Assembly (NCBI GenBank): GCA_000023725.1
Contig: CP001673.1
Span: 816,342 to 880,341, forward strand
From: Flavobacteriaceae bacterium 3519-10
GTDB lineage: Bacteria; Bacteroidota; Bacteroidia; Flavobacteriales; Weeksellaceae
Length of the DNA stretch: 64,000 nt
Direction of reading: 5' to 3'
The position numbers and the translations under genes were made by a program. The notes beneath the pieces were generated by a model. The model did not search any database, was not told the DNA's origin, and saw only the letters and a program-made list of their open reading frames with translations. Below are positions 1 through 10,000 of the stretch, piece by piece. The first letter of the stretch is position 1; each line of letters opens with the position of its first letter.

Positions 1-1263
1 AATTAAGATTTTATCTACGCGCTGGCCGTCTTTATCAATAATTTCGAGTTCCAGGTCTTCAATTTGAATTTTATCCCCAACAGTGGTGGTTCCATGATGT
101 TCGTTCAGGAAAAATCCTACAAGTGTAGTGTAGTGATCATTGTTTTCAAACTCATAATTCAGGTTGAAATATTTCAGGAACTCTACAATCGGTACCTGGC
201 CGTCAGCCAGCCATGAACTTTCGTCGCGAACGGTGATGCGGTAATCGAAATCGCCTTCCTCAGACGCGTCACCCACCAAGGCTTCGAGTACATCATCCAG
301 CGTTATGATTCCGACGGTGTTGCCGTACTCGTCAATTACGATACCGTAGTGGTTTCGCTCTCTTTTGAAGATTTCAAGTACTTTGTAAGCATAATTATTC
401 TCATTGAGAAAAAGGGGTTGCTTTAGGTATTGATCAATCCTGAAATTATTGGGATCGTCCAGCGGGAATAAATCTTTAAGCAGTACAATTCCCAAAACCT
501 GATCCAGATTATTCCCTTTGGTTACGGGGTAAGCTGCGTGCTTGTTATTTCTGATTTTATTGAGAATTTCGGGCAGCGTATCGTCCACGTCAAAAAACGA
601 CATGGCCGTGCGGTGCGTCAATAGCGTGTTTACTTTTCTGTCTCCGAGTTCAAATACCCGTTCCACGATATTCTGCTCGATCTCATCGATCTCGCCTTCC
701 TGCGCGCTTTCTTTTATGATCGATTTTATTTCCTCTTCGGTAACGATGGTGTCCGAAGTCATCCGGATTCCCATCAGTTTAAGAAGGAGGTTATTTGAGG
801 TGCTGAGTAACCATACAAATGGCGAGGTTACTTTTGAAAGGAGATCCATCGGTTTCGCAACAAGCGTGATGATCTGCTCCGGATACGTCATCGCAATCCT
901 TTTTGGAAGCAGTTCGCCAAGCAGAATCGAAAGGTAGGTGATGAAGATAACGATGCCGATTGTGGCGATGGTTTTGGAATAAGGCGCGATCGTTGGTATG
1001 CCATTAAGCACGGATTGGAAGTCGTTTGTAAGGTTTTCGCCGGAATAAACACCAAGCAAAATGCCGATCAGCGTAATTCCGATCTGTACGGTTGATAGAA
1101 ATTTAGTTGGATTTTCTGAGAGTTCCAGGGCTTTTTTAGCGCCACTATTGCCATTTCTGCCTGCGTTTTCGAGTTTGAATTTTCTGGAAGAAACCAGTGA
1201 CATTTCAGACATTGAAAAAATTCCGTTCAGAAGTACGAGAAAGATGATAATTATAATTTCCAT
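1..1263 (-). CDS. CNNM/CorC-family membrane protein (HlyC/CorC, DUF21-CBS), 3' end cut by window edge
   Basis: Reading the minus strand from the ATG at 1263 gives 421 codons with no stop before the window edge. The start is a hydrophobic DUF21-type segment (MEIIIIIFLVLLNGIFSMSE) followed by the family stretch FLSTVQIGITLIGILLGVYS and GELLPKRIA. A CBS pair follows, ending in IDEYGNTVGIITLDDVLEAL, then a CorC_HlyC-like C-terminal domain. The last residues visible (DLELEIIDKDGQRVDKILI) look like the usual end of that domain, so only a few residues are probably missing. The family is inner-membrane and linked to Mg2+/Co2+ homeostasis; the substrate here is unknown. A paralogue lies at 50493-51851. 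Confidence 0.9.
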   Translation of the reverse strand, partial: MEIIIIIFLVLLNGIFSMSEMSLVSSRKFKLENAGRNGNSGAKKALELSENPTKFLSTVQIGITLIGILLGVYSGENLTNDFQSVLNGIPTIAPYSKTIATIGIVIFITYLSILLGELLPKRIAMTYPEQIITLVAKPMDLLSKVTSPFVWLLSTSNNLLLKLMGIRMTSDTIVTEEEIKSIIKESAQEGEIDEIEQNIVERVFELGDRKVNTLLTHRTAMSFFDVDDTLPEILNKIRNNKHAAYPVTKGNNLDQVLGIVLLKDLFPLDDPNNFRIDQYLKQPLFLNENNYAYKVLEIFKRERNHYGIVIDEYGNTVGIITLDDVLEALVGDASEEGDFDYRITVRDESSWLADGQVPIVEFLKYFNLNYEFENNDHYTTLVGFFLNEHHGTTTVGDKIQIEDLELEIIDKDGQRVDKILI

Positions 1264-1283
1264 TAATAAATTGAAAGGTTGAA

Positions 1284-1299
1284 CAAAGATAAATCTTTG
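1284..1299 (-). promoter_or_regulatory. -7 element and 16-bp inverted repeat upstream of the CNNM gene
   Basis: On the minus strand TATCTTTG (1291 to 1284) matches the Bacteroidota -7 consensus TAnnTTTG, 20 nt before the ATG. It sits in a perfect inverted repeat CAAAGAT-AA-ATCTTTG. No clear -33 TTTG is seen at the expected distance. Confidence 0.45.
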
Positions 1300-1385
1300 A
1301 ACCCGTTTTTCGTTTATTTGTGAGGTATAACAATGGGTCTTAAACCCTAAGTAAAATGAGCAAAAGTGCTTTTAATGCTGGATTT

Positions 1386-2351
1386 CTATTTGAGGAAATG
1401 TTTGAAAATAATCCATTTCTGTCCGTAATAGTGGTTGATCTGTTGCTTCTGTCGCCGCGCAACCGTCCCCGGAATCTGTTTGTAGAAACTGAAATGCGCC
1501 TGTGCCACCGCCCAAAAATGCGCAAAGCCCATCTTAAAGCCAAAATGTACAGCCGCCAAGCCATCAAGAATCAACCTGCAAAGCAATACCCAGACTATTG
1601 CTGAAACCGGAAGGTTTTTCACGAGCATCGAACAGTTATTTCGGATATTCAGAAAAGTTTTTCTCGGACTTTGCTTGTTTAGCGTGCCGCCGCCCACGTG
1701 ATAAACGGTAGATTTTGAAGTGTAGAATATTTTTTTACCGGAATTTTTAAGCCTCCAGCACAGATCTATTTCTTCCTGATGTGCAAAAAACCGCTCGTCG
1801 AATCCGTTTTGCGCCCAATAATCATTCGCGCGGATAAATAAGCCACAGCCTGAAGCCCAGAAAATTTCGCTTTCGTCATCATATTGCCCGAAGTCTTGTT
1901 CAATCTGCTCAAACATCCGTCCGCGACAATATGGATAACCGAGGTTGTCGATAAATCCACCTGCAGCACCCGCAAATTCAAAATAATTACGGCGGTTATA
2001 ATCGAGGATCTTAGGCTGTATCGCCGCGATATCAGGATTGCGCTCAAATAAACCCAAAACCGGTGTAAGCCAGTTTTCCGTTACTTCCACATCGGTGTTC
2101 AAAAGACAGAAAATGTCAGCTTCAATGTTTCTCAAGCCTTCGTTGTAACCTGCAGCAAACCCATGATTTTCTTTGTTTTCGATAATTCTTACCTCGGGGA
2201 AATTTGTCCGTACGAAATCAACCGAGCCGTCGGTTGACGCATTATCGATCACATAGATATCCGCCTCCGGTGAATGCAGCACCACGCCCGGCAAAAATTT
2301 CTGGAGCCAGTTTTTTCCGTTCCAGTTCAGTAAAGCAATTGCAGTTTTCAA
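1386..2351 (-). CDS. Family 2 glycosyltransferase
   Basis: A 321-residue protein with the GT-A nucleotide-sugar fold at its N-terminus: IALLNWNGKNWL, then VIDNASTDGSVDFV, and CLLNTDVEV, where the DxD-like acidic motif should bind metal and UDP-sugar. FFAHQEEIDLCWRLK near residue 190 is the usual acceptor/catalytic region of rhamnosyl- or GT2-type enzymes, and the C-terminal part is more hydrophobic. The start codon is TTG, overlapping the stop of the upstream acyltransferase gene in TTGA, which implies translational coupling. It probably adds a sugar to lipopolysaccharide or another cell-surface glycan; donor and acceptor cannot be read from sequence. Confidence 0.85.
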   Translation of the reverse strand: MKTAIALLNWNGKNWLQKFLPGVVLHSPEADIYVIDNASTDGSVDFVRTNFPEVRIIENKENHGFAAGYNEGLRNIEADIFCLLNTDVEVTENWLTPVLGLFERNPDIAAIQPKILDYNRRNYFEFAGAAGGFIDNLGYPYCRGRMFEQIEQDFGQYDDESEIFWASGCGLFIRANDYWAQNGFDERFFAHQEEIDLCWRLKNSGKKIFYTSKSTVYHVGGGTLNKQSPRKTFLNIRNNCSMLVKNLPVSAIVWVLLCRLILDGLAAVHFGFKMGFAHFWAVAQAHFSFYKQIPGTVARRQKQQINHYYGQKWIIFKHFLK

Positions 2352-3244
2352 TTGTTAGCGCGGGTTTGGTGGTTGTCCATTACTTTTACAGCGTGTTGAT
2401 ATTTCCAGCGGCGGTGAGACCAAAGGTAATTTGAAGGATCTTTATTGATGGTGTTCTCGAGCAGTTTGTGGAACTTGCGCACCACTTCGTTTTCTTCAAA
2501 TTTTTCGGCGTCAGGATCTATTCTGTAATAATTAATCTGATAAAATCCTCTTTTTACTTTTTTCATTTCGCAGAATACAAACGCTAGATCCATCCTCGTA
2601 GCAAGTTTATCGTAACCGATGAATGCCGGCGTGGTTTGGTTAAGGAACTCTAAACCGTACGAAACTTCAGAAATATGCGGCGTTTGGTCGGCCACAAACA
2701 TATAGATTGAATTTCCGTCGTTTTGGTTACGGAAAATGTGCCTGATGACTTCTTTCGCTTCGAGGGCGTGGTTGCCAAATCTGTCGCGGATGCTTTTAAT
2801 GCCTTTTTCCCAAAATGTGCTTTGTACTTTTCGGTACACCGGATAACTGTGGTCCTGCGGAACTATGGTGGCAAGGGCGCTGAACCATTCCCAGTTGAAC
2901 ACATGGCCGGCGAGCAGAATTACGTTTTTCTGTTCAGCTTTGGCATCATGAAATATTTTTTGATTTAAATGCTGTACGCGTACCCGCAGTTCGAGGTGCG
3001 AAATGGTGAAAGACTTAAGCGTTTCTACAATGTAATCTGCAAAATTACGGTAAAACGCTTTTTGAATTTTCCGAAGTTCACCAGCCGATTTCTTTGGAAA
3101 AGACAGGCGTAAGTTTTCAGCCACCACCGCTTTTCGGTATCCGATAATATAATAGGTAAGGAAAAAAATTAGGTCGGCAAAAATGTACAGAATCCACAGC
3201 GGTAACCGCGAAAACAGTACAATAATGTTAAATAGAAATTTCAT
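2348..3244 (-). CDS. LpxL/HtrB-like lysophospholipid acyltransferase
   Basis: A 298-residue protein with an N-terminal membrane segment (LFNIIVLFSRLPLWILYIFA) and the acyltransferase HX4E signature in LLAGHVFNWEWFSAL, typical of the lipid A late acyltransferase family. FVADQTP further on is another common family motif. It should transfer an acyl chain onto lipid A precursor or a related aminolipid at the inner membrane. It lies first in a two-gene unit with the overlapping glycosyltransferase, consistent with outer-membrane lipid or LPS synthesis. The ATG at 3244 is well placed 11 nt after a TAAATTTG element. Confidence 0.87.
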   Translation of the reverse strand: MKFLFNIIVLFSRLPLWILYIFADLIFFLTYYIIGYRKAVVAENLRLSFPKKSAGELRKIQKAFYRNFADYIVETLKSFTISHLELRVRVQHLNQKIFHDAKAEQKNVILLAGHVFNWEWFSALATIVPQDHSYPVYRKVQSTFWEKGIKSIRDRFGNHALEAKEVIRHIFRNQNDGNSIYMFVADQTPHISEVSYGLEFLNQTTPAFIGYDKLATRMDLAFVFCEMKKVKRGFYQINYYRIDPDAEKFEENEVVRKFHKLLENTINKDPSNYLWSHRRWKYQHAVKVMDNHQTRANN

Positions 3245-3254
3245 ATGCTGTGCG

Positions 3255-3262
3255 CAAATTTA
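3255..3262 (-). promoter_or_regulatory. -7 element for the acyltransferase/glycosyltransferase unit
   Basis: TAAATTTG on the minus strand, a perfect match to TAnnTTTG, lies 11 nt upstream of the ATG at 3244. The -33 part is not recognisable. Confidence 0.5.
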
Positions 3263-3329
3263 GCAATTATTAACGTGACCGCTGGCCGTATTTTTTGTTA
3301 TTTTGCACTGCAAATCTTAATATCAGACA

Positions 3330-3920
3330 ATGAACAAATTTAAAATAAAGGGTATGACGATGGCGATGCTTCTTGTTTCAGCCGTGGCATTTTCCCAAAC
3401 TGCAGCAACAAAGAATGCTGCGGAAACCAAAAATAGCGTAACCCCGGCGAGCAAAGTGGACCCCGCTGCCGCGCTGGAGGAGAAAAAACGGATTGCAGCT
3501 GAAGAAAAAGCTAAGCTTCCGAAGCCCTATGACGCAGAGGAAAATGCAGAACAGAAAATTTCGGAACTTGTGAAACAGGCAAAAGCCGAAAATAAAAACA
3601 TCATTCTGCAGGCCGGTGGAAACTGGTGCATCTGGTGCCTGAGATTCAACCAGTTCGTGCAGACGACGCCGGAACTTAAGCAGATCGTGGATGATAACTA
3701 TTTATATTATCACCTGAATTATTCGCCGGAGAATAAAAATGAAAAGGTATTTGCAAAATATGATAATCCGGGTGCGAAATTCGGTTATCCTGTTTTTGTG
3801 GTACTGAATCAGGACGGCAAAATGATCCATACACAGGACAGCGCTGTGCTGGAGGAAGGCAAAGGATACAGCATCGAAAAAGTGAAAGATTTCTTCCTTA
3901 AATGGACATCAAAATCTTAA
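3330..3920 (+). CDS. Secreted thioredoxin-like protein
   Basis: A 196-residue protein with a signal peptide (MAMLLVSAVAFSQ), a charged Ala/Lys/Glu-rich linker, and a thioredoxin fold. The active site WCIWC lies in GGNWCIWCLRFNQF near residue 95, and a cis-Pro region follows in KFGYPVFVVL. The layout resembles DUF255/Thioredoxin_7 periplasmic proteins of Bacteroidota. The likely role is thiol-disulfide chemistry in the periplasm; the partner is unknown. It is a single gene closed by a strong terminator. Confidence 0.85.
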   Translation: MNKFKIKGMTMAMLLVSAVAFSQTAATKNAAETKNSVTPASKVDPAAALEEKKRIAAEEKAKLPKPYDAEENAEQKISELVKQAKAENKNIILQAGGNWCIWCLRFNQFVQTTPELKQIVDDNYLYYHLNYSPENKNEKVFAKYDNPGAKFGYPVFVVLNQDGKMIHTQDSAVLEEGKGYSIEKVKDFFLKWTSKS

Positions 3921-3932
3921 AAAAAAAACAAT

Positions 3933-3960
3933 CGCCCCGCAGCTTAGCGGGGCGGTTTTT
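3933..3960. terminator. Bidirectional intrinsic terminator
   Basis: Perfect 8-bp GC stem (CGCCCCGC 3933-3940, GCGGGGCG 3947-3954) with a 6-nt loop, an A-run on the left and a T-run on the right. It serves both the thioredoxin-like gene and the convergent aldehyde dehydrogenase gene. Confidence 0.9.
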
Positions 3961-3962
3961 AT

Positions 3963-5336
3963 TTAGAGAAGTTTCTTTATCCAACTAAGTTTTTTCGCGG
4001 TGTATGGCGGATATTTCAGTTCAGGTTCGCCCCAGGTAGCGCGGTCTAACACCGATTTCTGATGTGAGAACGCCTCGAAACCGAACTTTCCGTGGTAATT
4101 CCCCATTCCAGAATGTCCCACGCCGCCAAAGGGCAGATTTTCATTGCTCAGATGCATCATCACATCGTTGATGCAGCCGCCACCAAACGAAATCCTAGAC
4201 AGGAACTGCGCTTTTTCACCGTCGTTTTGTGTAAAAAGATACGCCGCTAAAGGTTTCGCTTTTTCCGAAATTTTATGCAGTGCCTCATTAAAGTTTTTAA
4301 AAGTAAGCACCGGAAGTATCGGGCCGAAAATTTCTTCCTGCATCACCACGTCTTCCCAGTTTACCGGATGCAGAATGGTGGGTTCAATATATCTTGTGTC
4401 TGCATTATGGTTTCCACCAAAATAGATAGTAGAAGAATCCAGAAGAGAGGCGAGGCGGCTAAAATTTCTGTCGTTGATGATCCGCGTGTAGTGTTCGGCC
4501 TCAGGTGTATATTTAAATTTCACAATCTGAGATTTAAGTGCATCCAGAAAGCTGTCCTTTACCTTTTCATCCACTAAAATATAATCCGGAGCCACGCACG
4601 TCTGGCCTGCATTGAGAAATTTTCCCCAAATAATTCTTCTCGATGCCACCTCAAAATCTGCGCTTGAGGTAACGATCACCGGGCTTTTTCCGCCTAGTTC
4701 AAGAATAATCGGTGTTAAATTTTTTGCCGCAGCTTCGTATACGATTTGGCCCACTTTGGTGCTTCCTGTAAAAAATATTTTGTCGAACCTGAGCTTCAGG
4801 ATTTCTGTAGTTTCTTCCACGCCACCTTCTGCCACAAAAAGATATTCTTTCGGAAAGTTGGCGTTTATTATTTCAGCCATCAGTCTCATAGTGTTCTCGG
4901 CCACTTCGCTGGGTTTAAGAATACACGTGTTGCCCGCCGCTAACGCCGATATCATTGGTGATAACGAGAGTTGGTACGGGTAATTCCACGCCCCGATTAC
5001 CAGTGTGCAGCCTAATGGTTCACTGTAAATCCGGCTCGTACCCAACTGGTTGGCAAGATTGGTTTTTACCCTTTTCGGTTTTGCTAACGCTGTTAAATTT
5101 TTCAGATAATAATCGATGTCGTTCAGAACAAACGATATTTCTGTGGTGAAGGTGTCGAATTTCGACTTTCCGAAATCTTTATAAATAGCATCGTAAAGCA
5201 GAGCTTCATTACTCTGAATTACGTCCCGAAGCTTCTCGAGATAGATTTTCCTGTATTTTACACTTTTGGTCTTTTGGGTTTCAAAAAAGGTACGTTGTGC
5301 GGCTAATATATCTTCAAAATTCATTTCAGTTTTCAT
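3963..5336 (-). CDS. NAD(P)-dependent aldehyde dehydrogenase (class 3-like)
   Basis: A 457-residue ALDH. The nucleotide-binding loop FFTGSTKVGQ, the general-base Glu in LELGGKSPVIV (around residue 215) and the catalytic Cys in NAGQTCVAPDY (around residue 248) are all present, with EEIFGPILPVLTF and the C-terminal GGVGHSGMG also as expected. The length and lack of an N-terminal extension fit the class 3/YwdH type that oxidises fatty or aromatic aldehydes. The substrate cannot be fixed. Monocistronic, and it shares a terminator with its convergent neighbour. Confidence 0.92.
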   Translation of the reverse strand: MKTEMNFEDILAAQRTFFETQKTKSVKYRKIYLEKLRDVIQSNEALLYDAIYKDFGKSKFDTFTTEISFVLNDIDYYLKNLTALAKPKRVKTNLANQLGTSRIYSEPLGCTLVIGAWNYPYQLSLSPMISALAAGNTCILKPSEVAENTMRLMAEIINANFPKEYLFVAEGGVEETTEILKLRFDKIFFTGSTKVGQIVYEAAAKNLTPIILELGGKSPVIVTSSADFEVASRRIIWGKFLNAGQTCVAPDYILVDEKVKDSFLDALKSQIVKFKYTPEAEHYTRIINDRNFSRLASLLDSSTIYFGGNHNADTRYIEPTILHPVNWEDVVMQEEIFGPILPVLTFKNFNEALHKISEKAKPLAAYLFTQNDGEKAQFLSRISFGGGCINDVMMHLSNENLPFGGVGHSGMGNYHGKFGFEAFSHQKSVLDRATWGEPELKYPPYTAKKLSWIKKLL

Positions 5337-5499
5337 TTAATGAGAGCAAATCTACTATAAAAATTAGAGACCCCGTTTCATTACGAAATAGTAGAAACTG
5401 TGGCAGGTCTGCGGTCCTATGTCCGTTAAAAACTGTGCCGCGTGGCCCATTTTAGAGCAAAATTATTTGAAACCACCCCAAAAACATTTTTTATTTCAT

Positions 5500-5507
5500 T
5501 AAATTTG
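5500..5507 (+). promoter_or_regulatory. -7 element upstream of purB
   Basis: TAAATTTG matches TAnnTTTG 27 nt before the purB ATG. No -33 TTTG is seen at the usual 17-21 nt distance. Confidence 0.5.
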
Positions 5508-5534
5508 TGGGCCTATAAATCTTAAAGCCAAGGA

Positions 5535-6962
5535 ATGAATTCGTACAAAAACCCTCTTGAAGAACGGTATTCGAGCGAAGAAATGCTCTATAATTTTTCG
5601 CCGAACAACAAGTTCAGAAATTGGCGCAAACTGTGGATCGCCCTTGCCGAAATCGAAAAAGATTTGGGCCTCGATATTTCCGATGAGCAGATCGCCGAGT
5701 TAAAAGCCAATGCAGAAAACATCGATTACGAAAAGGCTGCTGAGTACGAGAAGAAATTCCGACACGATGTGATGGCTCACGTTCATGCGTATGGCGACGA
5801 CGCACCACTCGCAAAAGGAATTATCCATCTGGGTGCAACCTCGGCATTTGTTGGCGACAATACAGACCTTATCCAGATGCGCGACGGACTTTTGCTTCTA
5901 CGCAAGCAACTGGTGAACGTGATAAAGAATCTCGCAGATTTTTCGTTAAAATATAAAGATCTTCCAACGCTTGGTTTTACGCATTATCAGCCGGCCCAGC
6001 TTACCACCGTGGGTAAACGCGCCACGCTGTGGCTTCAGTCGCTGATTCTTGATTTTGAAGAACTTGAGTTTTTTATTGAAACCCTGAGATTTCGCGGCGT
6101 AAAAGGTACAACAGGGACGGCGGCAAGTTTCCTGGAGCTGTTTGACGGCGATTATTCTAAAGTAAAACATCTTGATAAGGAACTTTCGCGACGTTTTGGT
6201 TTTGATAAAGTTTTTGGCGTTTCAGGGCAGACTTATGACCGGAAGATCGACGCAAAAGTTATGGCGTTGCTTTCAAATATCGCCCAATCAGCGCATAAAT
6301 TCACAAACGATTTAAGGCTTCTGCAGAATTTAAAGGAAATTGAAGAACCCTTTGAGAAAAACCAGATCGGTTCTTCTGCAATGGCTTACAAACGCAACCC
6401 GATGCGTTCGGAACGGATTGGTTCACTTGCAAAATTTGTGATGTCGCTTTCATCAAGTTCAGCGATGGTGGCCGCGACTCAGTGGTTTGAAAGAACTTTA
6501 GACGATTCTGCCAACAAAAGATTAGCAATACCACAGTCTTTTTTGGCTGTAGACGCCATTCTTCTGATCTGGAATAATATTATGAACGGAATTGTGGTGT
6601 ACGAAAACCGCATTCAGAAGCACATCATGGATGAACTTCCGTTTATGGCGACCGAATATATCATCATGGAAGAGGTGAAAGCCGGCGGTGACCGACAGGA
6701 AATTCATGAAACTATCCGTGTTCATTCCATTGAGGCCAGCAAAAAGGTGAAAATGGAGGGGAAAGAAAATGATCTGATTGAAAGAATCATGAACGACTCT
6801 TCTCTGAAGCTTGATAAGGCAAAATTCATGGAAATTCTTGACATGAAAAATTTTATTGGTTTTGCTCCCATTCAGACCGAAGAATTCATCCAGAACGAAG
6901 TGCAGCCGATTTTAGATAAATACAGCGACCTGATCGGCCTTGAGGCGGACCTTAAAGTATAA
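5535..6962 (+). CDS. purB: Adenylosuccinate lyase
   Basis: A 475-residue member of the fumarase/aspartase superfamily. The signature loop IGSSAMAYKRNPMRSERI near residue 280 is the PurB form, the catalytic His region GATSAFVGDNTDL and GFTHYQPAQLTTVGKR are present, and the C-terminal half is helical. The enzyme cleaves SAICAR to AICAR and adenylosuccinate to AMP, releasing fumarate. It heads a purine locus (purL, purC, purF follow) but has its own -7 element and its own terminator, so it is probably transcribed alone. Confidence 0.97.
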   Translation: MNSYKNPLEERYSSEEMLYNFSPNNKFRNWRKLWIALAEIEKDLGLDISDEQIAELKANAENIDYEKAAEYEKKFRHDVMAHVHAYGDDAPLAKGIIHLGATSAFVGDNTDLIQMRDGLLLLRKQLVNVIKNLADFSLKYKDLPTLGFTHYQPAQLTTVGKRATLWLQSLILDFEELEFFIETLRFRGVKGTTGTAASFLELFDGDYSKVKHLDKELSRRFGFDKVFGVSGQTYDRKIDAKVMALLSNIAQSAHKFTNDLRLLQNLKEIEEPFEKNQIGSSAMAYKRNPMRSERIGSLAKFVMSLSSSSAMVAATQWFERTLDDSANKRLAIPQSFLAVDAILLIWNNIMNGIVVYENRIQKHIMDELPFMATEYIIMEEVKAGGDRQEIHETIRVHSIEASKKVKMEGKENDLIERIMNDSSLKLDKAKFMEILDMKNFIGFAPIQTEEFIQNEVQPILDKYSDLIGLEADLKV

Positions 6963-6968
6963 AACACG

Positions 6969-6995
6969 ATGCAGCTTTTTTGGCTGCATTTTTTT
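6969..6995 (+). terminator. Intrinsic terminator of purB
   Basis: Stem ATGCAGC (6969-6975) with GCTGCAT (6983-6989), loop of T-rich sequence, followed by a run of T. Confidence 0.85.
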
Positions 6996-7044
6996 GGTAA
7001 AGACAGTTTAAAAGGATTGAAAATCCGACTAATTATAAAGCAAA

Positions 7045-10000
7045 ATGCAAAAAAGAATATTCGTAGAAAAGCGTGGGATTTTTGATGTAGAAAGCCCCGC
7101 AGTCTTTAATGAAATCAAAAATATCGTTCCCGGTATTAAGGATGTAAAAGTGTACAATATCTACGATGTTTTCGGGCTCGATAGTGAGGAGCTCGATCAG
7201 GTGATCGGAAATACATTTGTAGATCCCGTAACCGACGTGTTGCACAACGAAAATCCCGCAACAAATCTGTTTTTTGCAACCGAATTTCTACCCGGCCAAT
7301 ACGATCAGCGTGCCGATTCTGCCCAACAGTGTATCGCTTTGCTTACCGGAATTGAAAGTTCTACCGTAAGAAGCGGAAAACTTATAGACATCTCAGGCGT
7401 CTCTGAGGCTGACCTTCGTAAAATTAAAAATCATTTAATCAACAAAGTAGAAAGCCAGGAAAAAGACCTGTCAGTTCTTGAAATTCCAAAAGAAGAAGCC
7501 CCGGATTCCGTTATTGTTCACGAGGGTTTCATCAGCTTTTCAAAAGACGAACTCCAGGATTTTTACCACGATCACGGTTTCGCTTTGGGTCTCGATGATC
7601 TGGAATTTATCCAGAATTATTTTAAATCTGAACGGCGAAATCCTACCGAAACCGAGCTTAAAGTGCTCGATACCTATTGGAGCGACCATTGCCGACATAC
7701 GACGTTTGAAACCGAATTGACGGATATTCAGTTTAATGGTGAATTTAAATCAACACTCGAACATATTTTTGACGATTACTTAGAGAAAAGAAAATTCCTC
7801 GGCCGTGAAGCAAAGCCAATCTCGCTGATGGATCTTGCAACCGTTTGCGCACGTTACTTCCATAAAACCGGTAATCTCGAAAATCTTGTTGTTTCTGATG
7901 AAATAAATGCTTGTACAGTTGAAATTGAAGCAGAATATGACGGAAAAAAAGAGCCGTGGTACCTTCTTTTTAAAAACGAAACCCACAATCACCCTACCGA
8001 AATAGAACCTTTTGGCGGCGCCTCAACGTGTTTGGGTGGTGCCATCCGCGATCCGCTCTCGGGCCGGGCGTTTGTATATCAGGCCATGCGACTCTCAGGC
8101 GCTGGAAATGTGTTGGAGCCGGTTTCAGAAACATTGCCGGGAAAACTACCCCAAAGAACCATTTCAAAGCAGGCGGCCAACGGTTATTCATCGTACGGAA
8201 ACCAAATTGGACTTGCCACAACGTTAGTGAACGAAATCTACCATGAAGGTTATAAAGCCAAAAGAATGGAAGTCGGTTTTGTGGTCGGAGCCGTAAAGAA
8301 AGATTGGGTACGCCGCGAAAAGCCACTCGCCGGTGATTTGGTGATTTTGTTGGGTGGCGCCACCGGAAGAGACGGTGTGGGCGGGGCCAGCGGAAGTTCG
8401 AAGGTGCAGGACGAGACTTCAATACATACGTTATCTACTGAAGTTCAGAAAGGAAATGCAGTGGAAGAAAGAAAGATTCAGCGCCTGTTCCGTAATCCTG
8501 ATGTTACCAGGCTCATCAAAAAATCGAATGATTTTGGCGCCGGAGGCGTTTCTGTGGCTATTGGCGAGATAGCGGATTCACTCGAAATCAACCTCGATAT
8601 TCTCCCTTTAAAATATGGAGGTTTAAACGGAACTGAGCTTGCGATTTCTGAGTCGCAGGAAAGAATGGCAGTGGTGATTGAAGCACAGGATAAAGACAGA
8701 TTTATAAAATATTGCGAAAACGAAAACATCAAAGCAGTTGAAGTTGCCCGCGTAACCGATTCTCGCCGGATGCAGATGTTCTGGCAGGGCAGTATGATCG
8801 TTGATATCAGCCGCGATTTTCTCGATACAAACGGCTGTACTAAAAGTCAGAATGCAGTGATTTCGCACCTGAATAAAATCGAAAAACAGACGATAAGCTT
8901 TAACGAACAAAACTTTCTGAAAGCACTTGCTGATAAAAATTCAGCCTCCCAAAAAGGGCTTGCGGAAATGTTTGACGCTTCCGTGGGCGGAACTACGGTT
9001 GCAATGCCGTTTGGTGGCAGATATCAACTGACAGAAATGGAAGGCAGCGTACAGACTTTACCAATACTTAATGCCGACAATGTGGAAACCGTGTCGTTTG
9101 CGAGCTGGGGCTTTGATGCGGCAGTTTCTTCGCAGAATTCGATGATCGGGGCTGCAAATGCTGTGGTGGAAAGCGTCGCGAAGATCGTTGCAATGGGCGG
9201 CGATTACACGAAGATCCGTTTGAGTTTTCAGGAATACTTCGAAAAGCTGGGTAACAATCCCGTAAAGTGGGGCAAACCGCTTGCTTCGCTTCTTGGAGCC
9301 TACGATGCGCAGATGAATTTCGGTCTGGCAGCAATCGGCGGCAAAGATTCAATGAGCGGAAGTTTTCAGGATATTGATGTACCTCCAACGTTGATTTCGT
9401 TTGCCTGTGCAGATGGTAAAAAGGCAAACGTGATTTCGCCGGAGTTTAAAGAAACCGGCAATAAACTTTATCTGTATAATCATATTCCGAAAGAGAATGG
9501 TTTGCCCGAATATAAAAACCTCACAGATATTTTCAGTTTTATTTTTGAAAATATTAAATCCGGAAACATCGTTTCAGTGAAGACAGTGAAAGCAGGCGGT
9601 GTAGCAGTTGCGTTGGCAAAGATGAGTTTTGGCAATCTCTTAGGAGCAAATGTTGAGGTTTCGGAATCGTTACTTTTGAGTGAGAATGTAGGTAGTTTTA
9701 TTATCGAATGTAAGAATGAAATGAAAGTATCCTCACTTCAACTGATAGGTGAGGTTAAAAATTCAGAAATACTCAAAATCAATGGTTTAGATTTCAATAT
9801 TAAAAATTTACTTGAAGCCAATACATTAACTTTTGAAAACCTCTTTCCAACGGTTGAAGGAAAGAAGAGTGTTCTTGAGATCGATGCAAAATATAACGGA
9901 ACAAAGGCAGAGCAAATAAAAATTGTGAGTCATAAGCTGGCGAAGCCAAGAGTTTTCGCACCTATTTTTCCAGGTACAAACTGCGAGTACGAAACCCAGA

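Noticed and set aside
7994-8422. 142-residue antisense ORF inside purL
   Set aside because: Pro/Arg-rich shadow frame without family features.
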